A stretch of 64,000 nucleotides of DNA from Chitinophaga ginsengisoli (GCF_003014595.1 NZ_PYGK01000012.1:62001-126000), one strand, 5' to 3'. Positions 54,279-62,899 are shown, counted from the first letter of the stretch. Notes: generated by a model not told the origin, from the sequence alone. Program-made: numbers and translations.

Positions 54279-55298
54279 ATGAAAACCAGAAACAAAGTAC
54301 TGTTTGCATTGCCCATGCTATTGAGCATCATGTCCTGCTCAAAAACCGACAACACCAGTCCCTCACAATCAAAGGAACAGGAACAACAGCAGAAAGTTGC
54401 TGCAACTGATTACCGGCAGGAAATGCGGAACTTTGTAATTGGCATCAGCCAGTATGCCAAGGCACAGAATTCGCAATTCGCCATTATTCCACAAAACGGA
54501 ATTGAACTGATCACTACCAACGGAGAATCCGACGGTACCCTCGCGCAGGCTTACCTGAATGCCATTGACGGCGTAGGACAGGAAGACCTGTTCTTCGGTT
54601 ATGACGGCGATAACAAGCCTACTCCTTCCAGCGATAACCAGTATCTGCGGGAATTCCTCAACAGGATCAAAACCACCAAAAAGGTAATGGTAACAGATTA
54701 CTGCTCAGGTAAGACAAACATGGATAAGTCTTACAGCTCCAACAACACCAACGGCTATATCTCATTTGCCGCTGACAAAAGAGAGCTGTACAACATCCCT
54801 TCTTACCCTGCGCAGCCTTATGGCGTGAACAGCAATAACATCACCAGCCTGTCACAGGCAAAGAATTTCCTGTACCTGATCAACCCGGAGAAATTCTCTT
54901 CCAAGAAACAGTTCATCGATTCTGTAAAGACGAAGAACTATGACGTAATCCTGATGGACCTGTTCCTGAATGATGTCGCCTTTACTGCAGCAGAGATTGA
55001 TCAGCTGAAAACAAAGGCTAACGGTGGTAAACGCCTGGTAATTGCTTATATGTCTATCGGTGAAGCCGAAGATTACCGCTACTACTGGCAGAGCTCCTGG
55101 AAAGTAGGTAACCCGCCGTTTATCGTAGCAGAGAACCCTGACTGGCCGGGCAACTATAAAGTACAGTACTGGAACACTGACTGGGAAAAAGTTATTTTCG
55201 GAAATGATGCTTCCTACACAAAGAAGCTGTTGAACAGTCACTTTGATGGCGCATATCTCGATATCATCGATGGGTTCGAGTATTTTGAGAATCGCTAA
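54279..55298 (+). CDS. GH114/TM1410-like endo-alpha-1,4-polygalactosaminidase-type lipoprotein
   Basis: This envelope lipoprotein has 339 residues. The signal peptide ends in SIMSC (lipidated Cys20). The TIM-barrel-like body has the family marks YRQEMRNFVIGISQYAK near residue 45, NYDVILMDLFLNDVAF near residue 225, LVIAYMSIGEAEDYRYYW near residue 255 and the closing FDGAYLDIIDGFEYF, which carries conserved acidic residues. Enzymes of this group cleave alpha-1,4-galactosaminoglycans, which are found in fungal and bacterial exopolysaccharide. Activity of this member is inferred only. A strong terminator follows. Confidence 0.83.
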   Translation: MKTRNKVLFALPMLLSIMSCSKTDNTSPSQSKEQEQQQKVAATDYRQEMRNFVIGISQYAKAQNSQFAIIPQNGIELITTNGESDGTLAQAYLNAIDGVGQEDLFFGYDGDNKPTPSSDNQYLREFLNRIKTTKKVMVTDYCSGKTNMDKSYSSNNTNGYISFAADKRELYNIPSYPAQPYGVNSNNITSLSQAKNFLYLINPEKFSSKKQFIDSVKTKNYDVILMDLFLNDVAFTAAEIDQLKTKANGGKRLVIAYMSIGEAEDYRYYWQSSWKVGNPPFIVAENPDWPGNYKVQYWNTDWEKVIFGNDASYTKKLLNSHFDGAYLDIIDGFEYFENR

Positions 55299-55327
55299 GA
55301 CACCTTACTTTTCCACTGGCATAACAT

Positions 55328-55368
55328 AAAAAAGATGCAGTACGCGAAGTTGTACTGCATCTTTTTTT
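55328..55368 (+). terminator. Strong intrinsic terminator of the GH114-like gene
   Basis: AAAAAAGATGCAGTAC pairs perfectly with GTACTGCATCTTTTTT over an eight-base loop, with two further T residues. The A/T-rich base would let it work in both directions. Confidence 0.92.
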
Positions 55369-55439
55369 TGCCGCGCCTATTACCATCGGACTACCTATAT
55401 TTCTTTAAATTGGCCTATACAGGAAAGCCACACATTAGG

Positions 55440-55447
55440 TATATTTG
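55440..55447 (+). promoter_or_regulatory. Promoter -7 element of the AAA ATPase gene
   Basis: TATATTTG is a perfect TAnnTTTG match 63 bases before the start codon. The nearest TTG upstream (55410-55412) is 27 bases away, longer than the usual 19-21. Confidence 0.45.
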
Positions 55448-55510
55448 CCTGCCTTATGGCAACATGGTCTATTAGGACGATGAAAAGGCTTACAGATATA
55501 TAATATTCTA

Positions 55511-56242
55511 ATGAACGTATTTGATCTTCTGATTAATGACAAGGAACAGGTATCATTCAACGATATATTCCTTGAAGAAACAAACAAAGCAAAAATTATA
55601 CAACTCATCAAGGAGCATACTTATATTGAGGAATTGCACCAATACGGGTTGCCGGTAAATAACAAAATACTGCTTCACGGCAGTTCTGGCTGTGGCAAAA
55701 CCATGACAGCCAAAGCCATTGCACAGGCCCTTGGCAAGAATATCCTGATACTTAACCTAAGCAATATCATTTGCGCACGTATCGGCGAAACATCACAGAA
55801 TATTAAGCAGGTTTTTGACAAAGCAGGCAGGGAAAAAGCGGTTCTTTTCCTGGACGAATTTGACCAGATAGGGAAAGCAAGAGAAAACGATGAAAATGAC
55901 GTGGGCGAAATGCGAAGACTGGTAAACACACTCATCCAGCTGATGGACTATTATCCTGAAAAAGCCCTGCTGCTATGCGCCACCAACCACGCTGACATTA
56001 TTGATACTGCACTATTAAGACGATTTCAGTTAAGAGTGGATTTCCAAATGCCCTCGCAGGGGATGTTAGATGAGTATTATGATAAATTATTGTCCCGGTT
56101 CCCAAAGAACGTACAGCATATAGAACGTAAATACAATATCTCATTTGCAGAAGCAAGAGATTACTCCTTTACAATTGTCAAAAGCAAATTGATCGCAGAA
56201 CTGGAAGCCAGGCAAGAGGTTCATACGTCAAATCTGAGCTAA
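55511..56242 (+). CDS. Small AAA-family ATPase
   Basis: This 243-residue ATPase consists of little more than one AAA module. A short helical N-terminus is followed by Walker A HGSSGCGKTMTAKAIAQAL (Lys near residue 63), a Walker B AVLFLDEFDQIGKA near residue 115, sensor 1 LLLCATNHADIIDTALLRRF with the Arg-finger pair near residue 180, and a small C-terminal lid. Such short AAA proteins act as remodelling ATPases with an unknown partner, often a protease or toxin encoded next door. Here no partner is obvious: the downstream gene is convergent with only two bases between stops. Confidence 0.83.
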   Translation: MNVFDLLINDKEQVSFNDIFLEETNKAKIIQLIKEHTYIEELHQYGLPVNNKILLHGSSGCGKTMTAKAIAQALGKNILILNLSNIICARIGETSQNIKQVFDKAGREKAVLFLDEFDQIGKARENDENDVGEMRRLVNTLIQLMDYYPEKALLLCATNHADIIDTALLRRFQLRVDFQMPSQGMLDEYYDKLLSRFPKNVQHIERKYNISFAEARDYSFTIVKSKLIAELEARQEVHTSNLS

Positions 56243-56244
56243 CA

Positions 56245-58029
56245 TTATCTGGCACCACGCACCTTTTTGATCTCTTCATTCGTAAACACACTATCCTTCT
56301 GGTTAAAACGCTTGTTGATAAAAGTGAGTATAGAGGCCACGGCATAATCATCCAGGAAATCACCATGTGCAGGCATTACGCCATTGTAAGTCTTGCCGCT
56401 CACCTTGACCTCTCCCTGCAAACCATGTAACACTATCCCTATTAGCCGCTCCCGGCTGCCACTTACCCATTCCGACCCTACCAGCGGCGGATAACGGTTA
56501 TTATCTCCCCTGCCATCCCACTGATGACAGCTCCTGCAATAGACGTTATACAGCATAGCCCCATGCATCTCACCTCCTTTCCCCAGGTTATCCTTTACTT
56601 CATCCGGCGTCTTTATATAGGAGCGCGATTTACGGGCTTCCATAGCGGCCAGCTGAGCTTCGCCAAATTGTGCTTTGTTGCCTTTATACATCACCCGCCA
56701 TATCCTGCCTTTATTGGATTCTGAAATATATAGCGAGCCGTCTGGTCCTTCGGCAAGTCCCATAGGACGGTATAATGCGTCGCTCGTATTCACTACTGTA
56801 TCCACGCCGGTAAAACCGTCTGCAAACACTTCCCATTTACCAGTGGGCTTTCCCTTCTCAAAAGGAACAAAACATACGATGTATCCTGACTGAGGATAAG
56901 GCGCCCGGTCTGTTGAGCCATGGAATGCAATAAAAGCGCCCTTCTTATACCGCTCAGGAAATTGATTGCCCCGGTAGAACATTATTTCCATAGGCGCCCA
57001 GTGACCGGGAAAGCCCATCACGGGCACGTCAAACTTAGCCGCTCTGCCAACAATCTTTCCATCACCACCATATCCCGGTTGCAGCATGTTCTTACCCAGC
57101 ATATGATCGAAGTAGGCATAAGGCCATCCAAAGTCAGATCCGTCTGTGACCTTCAACAACGGCTCTGATGGTAGTACAGCTGCCTGCCAGGAGGTAAACA
57201 ATGCAGGATAACGGGTATGCAGATTATCTATCCCATTCATGACGGCATACAGACAGTCGTCGTCCTGGTTCCAGGCCATGCCCAATATACTCCGGATACC
57301 AGTCGAATATTTATAGCCGTCCTGCTGTGTCTGACCTTCCTTATCTGCATCAAAGCGCCATATACCTCCATGCCACTGAAGGTCGGGAGCAGGATCTAGT
57401 CCTTTACCACCAGGCATTCCTCCCGGGCCAGCTTTCTCAACATCCTGAGCGGCATCTGTAGGAGCGCCAAAAGGCACATACATATGACCGTGGTTGTCAA
57501 ATGCCATAGGTTTGGCTGTATGCCAGTGACGTTCGATATTCTCATCCTTATCAGTAAGGATGATCTCTGTTTTACTATCGGGAATAAGCTGCCCTGCTCT
57601 GAGCTTATTCCTGAGCACCTGCCGCAGCGTAGAGGTGTACAAATAACCATTATGAACCACCATACCTACCGGCAGTCCTCCCTCATCTTTATAATCGCCG
57701 AAATAGGCAATAATGTCGGCCTTTCCGTCATTATCGGCGTCCCGAAGACCTACAGTGCCTCCTCTCCCTCCCATAATGTCGTTATAAACCAATTTTACAT
57801 AGATATCACCGTTGTTATTTACTGCTATATGTCTGGCCCTGCCAAGACTATCGGCCACTACCACTGCTTCAAAATTACCCGGCAGTATCAGTCCGCCATT
57901 GTCCGGATCGCCGGGAGGCAGTACTGAGTGTGTTTTACTTTTACATTGGAATACAATGATTGCTATGCAACAAAGCAAACTCCATTTAATCAGATGACGA
58001 CGGAATATTCCAAAGGGGGACCTGTACAT
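56245..58029 (-). CDS. Membrane-bound sugar dehydrogenase with fused cytochrome c domain
   Basis: This 594-residue envelope protein has an N-terminal hydrophobic anchor (WSLLCCIAIIVFQC, a possible lipobox Cys). A PQQ/sorbosone-dehydrogenase-like six-bladed propeller follows (about 50-470, FEAVVVADSLGRARHIAVNNNGDIYV in pieces; YSTGIRSILGMAW; EGPDGSLYISESNKGRIWRV). A class I cytochrome c domain follows, with CRSCH (Cys498, Cys501, His502) and the distal Met in NGVMPAHGDF. The fusion suggests that electrons from a sugar or other alcohol go directly to the haem and on to the respiratory chain. The substrate is unknown. Confidence 0.85.
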   Translation of the reverse strand: MYRSPFGIFRRHLIKWSLLCCIAIIVFQCKSKTHSVLPPGDPDNGGLILPGNFEAVVVADSLGRARHIAVNNNGDIYVKLVYNDIMGGRGGTVGLRDADNDGKADIIAYFGDYKDEGGLPVGMVVHNGYLYTSTLRQVLRNKLRAGQLIPDSKTEIILTDKDENIERHWHTAKPMAFDNHGHMYVPFGAPTDAAQDVEKAGPGGMPGGKGLDPAPDLQWHGGIWRFDADKEGQTQQDGYKYSTGIRSILGMAWNQDDDCLYAVMNGIDNLHTRYPALFTSWQAAVLPSEPLLKVTDGSDFGWPYAYFDHMLGKNMLQPGYGGDGKIVGRAAKFDVPVMGFPGHWAPMEIMFYRGNQFPERYKKGAFIAFHGSTDRAPYPQSGYIVCFVPFEKGKPTGKWEVFADGFTGVDTVVNTSDALYRPMGLAEGPDGSLYISESNKGRIWRVMYKGNKAQFGEAQLAAMEARKSRSYIKTPDEVKDNLGKGGEMHGAMLYNVYCRSCHQWDGRGDNNRYPPLVGSEWVSGSRERLIGIVLHGLQGEVKVSGKTYNGVMPAHGDFLDDYAVASILTFINKRFNQKDSVFTNEEIKKVRGAR

Positions 58030-58238
58030 GACATTCTCGTTTTGGTATAAAAAATGGGGGCTTTCCTGTCTATACTAATATACGGAATATGACGGCTCTT
58101 TTGTGAATATCTAATTAATTAGTGATCTGAAAGGATGTCAGCGAAAGATTGACAGAAAACATTAAGTGAACCTATTTTTTATTGGATGAACATGAAAAGA
58201 TAGACCACAATAACTCAATCTGATCAGATTTTAAATAA

Positions 58239-58246
58239 TAATTTTG
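58239..58246 (+). promoter_or_regulatory. Promoter -7 element of the UvrA-like gene
   Basis: TAATTTTG is a perfect TAnnTTTG match 53 bases before the start codon. No -33 TTG was found at the standard distance. Confidence 0.45.
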
Positions 58247-58299
58247 TCGGCTCGTCCGGAGTACCTGCACTCCATTTAATATAAACCCAATTCAACACT

Positions 58300-60552
58300 A
58301 TGACCCAGGAATACATCGAAATACGTGGTGCACGGGAGAATAACTTAAAAAATATAGATGTTCGTTTACCCAAGAGGAAAATTAACATCTTCACCGGCGT
58401 ATCCGGTTCCGGAAAATCTTCCATTGTATTTGACACCATTGCCAATGAAGCGCAAAGGCAATTGTACGAAAACTTCAGCCTGTTTATCCGGAACCTGCTT
58501 CCCCGCTATCCTCAACCCAATGCAGACGCCATAGAAAAATTAAGCATGGCTATTATTGTTGATCAGAAACGGTTAGGAGGGGGCTCTCATTCTACAATGG
58601 GTACTGTCACCGACATCTCACCAGTATTACGTTTGCTCTTCTCCCGAATTGGAAAACCTTTTGTAGGGTATTCAAATGTATTTTCTTTTAATGATGCCCA
58701 AGGTATGTGTCCAGAGTGTAATGGATTAGGACAAAAGCTGGGATTTGACGGTACGAAATTTTATGATCCTGATAAATCCTTAAAGGAAGGAGCGCTACAA
58801 GTACCTGGTTTTGTAGGGTGGGAAAAGGAAATGTATGCGAACACCGGTTATTTCGATGTAGATAAAAAGCTGCGTGATTATACAGAGGAAGAAATGAATC
58901 TGCTGTTATACAGCCCTCCTACAAAGTTTAAGCTACAAATAGGGAATGGTACGATGAATGCCACCTATATGGGTATCATAGAAAAATTCAACCGTTCTTA
59001 TATTAAACGTGACCTTAAAACATTATCAGAACGCACGCAGAAGATGGTGTCTGCTTACCTGCATTATGGGCAATGTCCCTTATGCAAGGGTGCCCGCCTC
59101 AACCAGGAGGTATTAAATTGTAAAATAAACGGATATAACATCGCAACATTGTCGGCAATGGAAGTAGAGGAACTGATCCCCTTCCTGCAGAAAGTAAACG
59201 AGCCCATAGCGCAGCCAATGATAGAAACGCTTACAGAGCGTTTACAGCACCTGGTTGACATGGGATTGGGATACCTGAGCCTTGACAGGGCAACAGACAC
59301 ACTATCCGGAGGAGAATCCCAAAGGGTAAAGATGGTAAAACATCTTGGCAGCAGCCTGATCGACGTATTGTATATCTTTGACGAACCCAGTGTGGGATTA
59401 CATCCCCGGGATGTTTACCGGCTCAACTCTCTGCTTACCAAGTTAAGAGATAAAGGTAATACAGTGATAGTAGTAGAACATGATCCTGACGTGATCAGAA
59501 TTGCAGATCATATAGTGGACGTTGGCCCGATGGCAGGAGCAAAAGGCGGGAATATCATGTATGAAGGTAGTCTTGCGGGTTTACTTAAATCCGACACCCT
59601 TACCGGAAAATATATGAACCATACCTTCGCTATAAAGGAACAATACCGGAAGGCTACTGGACATTTTTCTATCACCCATGCCACCAACAATAACCTGCAG
59701 AATGTATCTGTTAATATTCCCACAGGGATATTGACCGTAGTCACAGGCGTTGCCGGCTCAGGTAAAAGCTCTCTGATACATCATGCATTTCTGTCCAAAC
59801 ATCCCGAGGCAGTTGTAGTAGATCAGTCAGCAGTGGGTACTTCTTCCAGATCTAATCCGGCTACCTATACAGGAGTGATGGACCTGATCAGAAAGGCTTT
59901 TGCCAATGCCAACAATGTAGATGCATCACTTTTCTCTTTTAACTCAAAGGGTGCTTGTGAGAATTGTCAGGGTACAGGTGTCATTTATACTGATCTTGCC
60001 TTTTTAGAAGGCGTGAAAACACCTTGCGAGATATGCCAGGGCAAAAGGTATAAAGAAGAAGTGCTTGCCTTTAAATTGAATGGCAAGAATATTTCTGAGA
60101 TCCTGGAGATGACCGTTAAAGATGCTAATGAATTCTTCTCCATCAGGGAACTTTCAAAGAAACTGCAAACATTGATCGAAGTAGGCCTGGAATACCTGAC
60201 GCTGGGACAACCATTGAGTACACTTTCCGGTGGTGAATGTCAGCGCATCAAGCTGGCCAGCGAGCTACATAAAAAAGGCAGTATCTATGTCATGGATGAA
60301 CCGACTACTGGACTGCATATGTCTGATACCGGCAAGCTGATATCGCTGATGGATCGACTGGTGGATGGTGGGAATACAGTCATTGTAATTGAGCATAATC
60401 TGGATGTTATTAAAAATGCAGACTGGATAATCGATATGGGGCCTGAAGGCGGGCATAAAGGAGGACAGGTGATTTTTGAAGGGACGCCAAAGGAGTTATG
60501 TAAACAGGCGGGCTCGCATACGGGGTATTATTTAAAACGAGCATTAGGGTGA
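58300..60552 (+). CDS. UvrA-like ABC-type ATPase (UvrA2/drug-resistance type)
   Basis: This 750-residue protein has two ABC halves and zinc-binding Cys modules, as in the UvrA damage sensor. Half 1 has Walker A GVSGSGKSS near residue 33, Cys pairs CPECNGLG and CPLCKGARLN, signature LSGGESQRV near residue 330 and IFDEPSVGLH. Half 2 has GVAGSGKSSLI near residue 485, CENCQGTG and CEICQGKRY, LSGGECQRI near residue 645 and MDEPTTGLH. It is about 190 residues shorter than housekeeping UvrA, and the insertion that binds UvrB after the first Walker A is missing. It therefore fits class II UvrA proteins associated with drug tolerance, not nucleotide excision repair. Confidence 0.9.
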   Translation: MTQEYIEIRGARENNLKNIDVRLPKRKINIFTGVSGSGKSSIVFDTIANEAQRQLYENFSLFIRNLLPRYPQPNADAIEKLSMAIIVDQKRLGGGSHSTMGTVTDISPVLRLLFSRIGKPFVGYSNVFSFNDAQGMCPECNGLGQKLGFDGTKFYDPDKSLKEGALQVPGFVGWEKEMYANTGYFDVDKKLRDYTEEEMNLLLYSPPTKFKLQIGNGTMNATYMGIIEKFNRSYIKRDLKTLSERTQKMVSAYLHYGQCPLCKGARLNQEVLNCKINGYNIATLSAMEVEELIPFLQKVNEPIAQPMIETLTERLQHLVDMGLGYLSLDRATDTLSGGESQRVKMVKHLGSSLIDVLYIFDEPSVGLHPRDVYRLNSLLTKLRDKGNTVIVVEHDPDVIRIADHIVDVGPMAGAKGGNIMYEGSLAGLLKSDTLTGKYMNHTFAIKEQYRKATGHFSITHATNNNLQNVSVNIPTGILTVVTGVAGSGKSSLIHHAFLSKHPEAVVVDQSAVGTSSRSNPATYTGVMDLIRKAFANANNVDASLFSFNSKGACENCQGTGVIYTDLAFLEGVKTPCEICQGKRYKEEVLAFKLNGKNISEILEMTVKDANEFFSIRELSKKLQTLIEVGLEYLTLGQPLSTLSGGECQRIKLASELHKKGSIYVMDEPTTGLHMSDTGKLISLMDRLVDGGNTVIVIEHNLDVIKNADWIIDMGPEGGHKGGQVIFEGTPKELCKQAGSHTGYYLKRALG

Positions 60553-60596
60553 GGTCAATCTAATAAAGAATAATTAAACACTAATCTAATAAAACC

Positions 60597-60636
60597 AGAG
60601 AAGCTTCAAGTCTTTACACTTGAAGCTTCTCTTTTA
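60597..60636. terminator. Bidirectional terminator between uvrA-like and lipoprotein genes
   Basis: AGAGAAGCTTCAAGT pairs perfectly with ACTTGAAGCTTCTCT over a six-base loop and is followed by TTTT. It sits between two convergent genes. Confidence 0.92.
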
Positions 60637-60655
60637 CTATCCTAACAGAAATTCC

Positions 60656-61327
60656 CTACCTGGACGTTTGTATCCCATTATCATATGAAATCAACTTCCC
60701 ATTATCCTGATAATAAGCTATAGGATATTCAGACGGATAAACGCTGTTGAGAGGCGTAATCCGCCATGCCTTCACCAACACTTCCGGTGCATAACTTACT
60801 CCGATATTCAGGTTATAATAACCAAATTCTGCTTTTAAACAAACGTCTTTAAATTTATCTGCAGCCTTATCAAACTGTTGAACACTGGCCAGGAATAAGC
60901 CTCTTAGCTGGGGTAAAGTCAACTGATGCAATGTATCCAAAGAAGTACCTTTCGTAATTTCACCGCTTCTCAAATGAAAACGCTGATCCCAAAAACTGTA
61001 TGAAAGATCGCGTACAAATATGCGCAGACCGTTTGTGTATTGATTGACCTCTACTATTTGCTGATCGTATTTTGTATAGGGTGAATATAAGGTCTGAAAT
61101 ATATCACGGGAATACTTATAGTACCTTAAATTACCATTCGCAATTTGATTATTACTAAAAAGGCCATTTATTGTGGTTACATCGGCACTACTCACTGAAT
61201 GTGCGGTAACAGGTAGATAGATCCTTTCAATACAGCCATTGTCTTCTGGCAGTACATTGTTTTCGTGTTTAGAACAGGCACTAAATATCATTATGCAGAT
61301 AATGGCCGTCCGAAATGCATTTTTCAT
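60656..61327 (-). CDS. Hypothetical lipoprotein
   Basis: This 223-residue lipoprotein has a signal peptide ending in IFSAC (lipidated Cys19). The mature part has a Tyr/Asn-rich, beta-like composition (LPVTAHSVSSADVTTINGLF, LRYYKYSRDIFQTLY, YNLNIGVSYAPEVL, AYYQDNGKLISYDN). Repetition of similar proteins in Chitinophaga-like genomes is my recollection only. No family name or function can be given. It has no operon partner. Confidence 0.7.
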   Translation of the reverse strand: MKNAFRTAIICIMIFSACSKHENNVLPEDNGCIERIYLPVTAHSVSSADVTTINGLFSNNQIANGNLRYYKYSRDIFQTLYSPYTKYDQQIVEVNQYTNGLRIFVRDLSYSFWDQRFHLRSGEITKGTSLDTLHQLTLPQLRGLFLASVQQFDKAADKFKDVCLKAEFGYYNLNIGVSYAPEVLVKAWRITPLNSVYPSEYPIAYYQDNGKLISYDNGIQTSR

Positions 61328-61786
61328 AACGTTGCTATTGGTTTAACATGGGGAAAGAATTATGCTACTAACAATATCCTGTCAGCACTCAGCCTCGTGC
61401 GTTAGCTATTATTTCGGTAGAACGGGGAACACACCATGAAGGTAACATCAACCGTGTGAAATTACAATTACATGACAGTTAGCATAGGTCGAGAATTATA
61501 AATAAAAAAGGAGGCAGTGATCGCCTCCTTTTCTCCTGTCTAACGCCCGACAATCCATTACGGGCGAATATCTTTCTGGGACGCAAACTTACTTTTCTTA
61601 ATGATATCGCGTTGTTATTGCCTTGTTAACGGGGCCACTTAAACGTAGCGCCAAACTGTACTATTGCATAACTTGAAATACGGTGAATGCTTCCGACCAG
61701 GCCGATAACAACAGTAATCTGTTGACTACTCCACTGGAATAGCCAACAGATCACTATTGAAAAATCAGATTCCGGTCTGTCTGGCA
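61328..61786. other. Intergenic region between lipoprotein and SDR genes
   Basis: About 460 bases with a hairpin at 61506-61532 and no recognisable gene. A minus-strand frame ending at 61626 reads protein-like for about 30 codons but has no start of its own and overlaps the SDR gene end. Confidence 0.5.
61506..61532 (-). terminator. Terminator hairpin downstream of the SDR gene
   Basis: AAAAGGAGGC (61506-61515) pairs perfectly with GCCTCCTTTT (61523-61532) over a seven-base loop. A-runs flank the left arm, which gives a T-run on the minus strand. It is 255 bases past the SDR stop. Confidence 0.7.
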
Positions 61787-62386
61787 CTACCCAAAGACAT
61801 AGTACGTTTTACCGGTGTGCGCACCGAGTACGCTTTTAATATACGCCAATGTCACCCGATGCATGGAAACAGGTTCATGACCGTGAAAGAAGGGGAAATA
61901 TCCAGGCGATTCCTCCACAACATCCGGGCCCACCGCATTGATGCGAACCCCATTTTTAAGCTCAATAGCAGCTCCACGCACAAATCCATCTATAGCACCA
62001 TTAACGGCGCTTAGCGATGCTCCCAGTACTACAGGATCGTCAGCCAGACTTCCTGAAGTCAGCGTGAAGGAACCATTAGGATTAATGTAACGTTGCCCGA
62101 TTAATACAAGATTTACCTGTCCCATTAATTTACTGTTTACACTAATCCGGAAATCTGCGTCGGTCATTTTTTCCAGGGGTCCAAAATGACCATCTCCCGC
62201 TACACAAATCAGCGCATCGAAAGGACCGGCCTTCTCATACATGGCTTTTATGGAATCAGGATCACTAATATTGACCTGTAAATCTCCGCTTCGGGATCCA
62301 ACAGCAATAACCTCATGTTCTTTTTGCAAGGCCTTCGTTACATGTTTGCCAATAGTACCTGTGGCACCAACAATAATAATCTTCAT
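61787..62386 (-). CDS. Short-chain dehydrogenase/reductase-like protein
   Basis: This 199-residue Rossmann-fold protein starts with KIIIVGATGTIGKHV (NAD(P)-binding GxTGxxG) and has ALICVAGDG in the usual NAG position. LTSGSLADDPV carries the catalytic-type Ser. The expected Tyr-x-x-x-Lys is absent: the region reads SAVNGAIDGFVRG, as in a subgroup of short SDR proteins. Activity is therefore uncertain. It is divergent from an HxlR regulator with a shared intergenic region of 107 bases, so it is probably the target of that regulator. Confidence 0.85.
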   Translation of the reverse strand: MKIIIVGATGTIGKHVTKALQKEHEVIAVGSRSGDLQVNISDPDSIKAMYEKAGPFDALICVAGDGHFGPLEKMTDADFRISVNSKLMGQVNLVLIGQRYINPNGSFTLTSGSLADDPVVLGASLSAVNGAIDGFVRGAAIELKNGVRINAVGPDVVEESPGYFPFFHGHEPVSMHRVTLAYIKSVLGAHTGKTYYVFG

Positions 62387-62422
62387 GTATATAAATTTTA
62401 CGTCGAAATTATTCCATTACTG

Positions 62423-62430
62423 TACTTTTG
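62423..62430 (+). promoter_or_regulatory. Promoter -7 element of the hxlR gene
   Basis: TACTTTTG matches TAnnTTTG and lies 63 bases before the start codon. The direct repeats at 62430-62463 begin at its last base, so a regulator bound there would cover the transcription start. Confidence 0.55.
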
Positions 62431-62463
62431 TCAAGTAGTTACCATTTCGTCAAGTAATTACCA
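62430..62463. promoter_or_regulatory. Direct-repeat operator in the SDR/hxlR intergenic region
   Basis: GTCAAGTAGTTACCA (62430-62444) and GTCAAGTAATTACCA (62449-62463) are two 15-base copies with one mismatch, a 19-base period apart (about two helical turns). The AAGTA/TTACC core resembles sites reported for HxlR-family proteins in general form, though this comparison is from memory. They lie between the two divergent genes. Confidence 0.65.
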
Positions 62464-62493
62464 AAAGGTTGTAATTATCAACAGCATTGAATT

Positions 62494-62850
62494 ATGGAAA
62501 CAAAAAAAATTGAGAAAAAATTTCATAGCGCAGAAGATTGTCCCATAACAGCCACTATTGACGTGATTGGCGGCAAGTGGAAACCACCTATTATCTGGCT
62601 TTTATTGAAAGGCCCGATACGTTTTGGCGAATTCAACAGAATAATGCCCAACATCGCACTTAAAGTGCTGTCAAGATGTTTAAAAGAACTGGAGGCCGAT
62701 GGCATCATCATTCGCAAAGCCTACCCTGAAATTCCTCCAAGAGTGGAATATTCATTGAGCGAAAAAGGAGAATCTTTACGGGAGGTAATGTTTTCTTTAT
62801 CGGACTGGAGCCGTAAAAACATCATGAACGAAAGCGAATCTGCTTTGTAA
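62494..62850 (+). CDS. HxlR-family winged-helix transcriptional regulator
   Basis: This 118-residue MarR-like regulator has the HxlR marks: CPITATIDVIGGKWKPPIIW at residue 16 onward, with a conserved Cys16 that acts as a redox or electrophile sensor in several relatives. GPIRFGEFNRIMP and KVLSRCLKELEADGIIIRKAYPE in the recognition region are further marks, and the wing reads PPRVEYSLSEKGESL. It probably acts as a dimer. It is divergent from the SDR gene and has two direct repeats over its own promoter, pointing to autoregulation and control of the SDR. Confidence 0.92.
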   Translation: METKKIEKKFHSAEDCPITATIDVIGGKWKPPIIWLLLKGPIRFGEFNRIMPNIALKVLSRCLKELEADGIIIRKAYPEIPPRVEYSLSEKGESLREVMFSLSDWSRKNIMNESESAL

Positions 62851-62867
62851 TGTTATTGCATAAAAAA

Positions 62868-62899
62868 GGCAGGATGAACCAGGCTTTATTCATCCTGCC
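62868..62899 (+). terminator. Stem-loop after the hxlR gene
   Basis: GGCAGGATGAA (62868-62878) pairs perfectly with TTCATCCTGCC (62889-62899) over a ten-base loop. A six-A run precedes the left arm, so the better T-run is on the minus strand; on the plus strand it is a hairpin without a T-run. Confidence 0.6.

Noticed and set aside
61626..61790. Minus-strand frame ending like a beta-barrel protein
   Set aside because: It has no start codon of its own, overlaps the end of the SDR gene, and the resemblance is too short to support.
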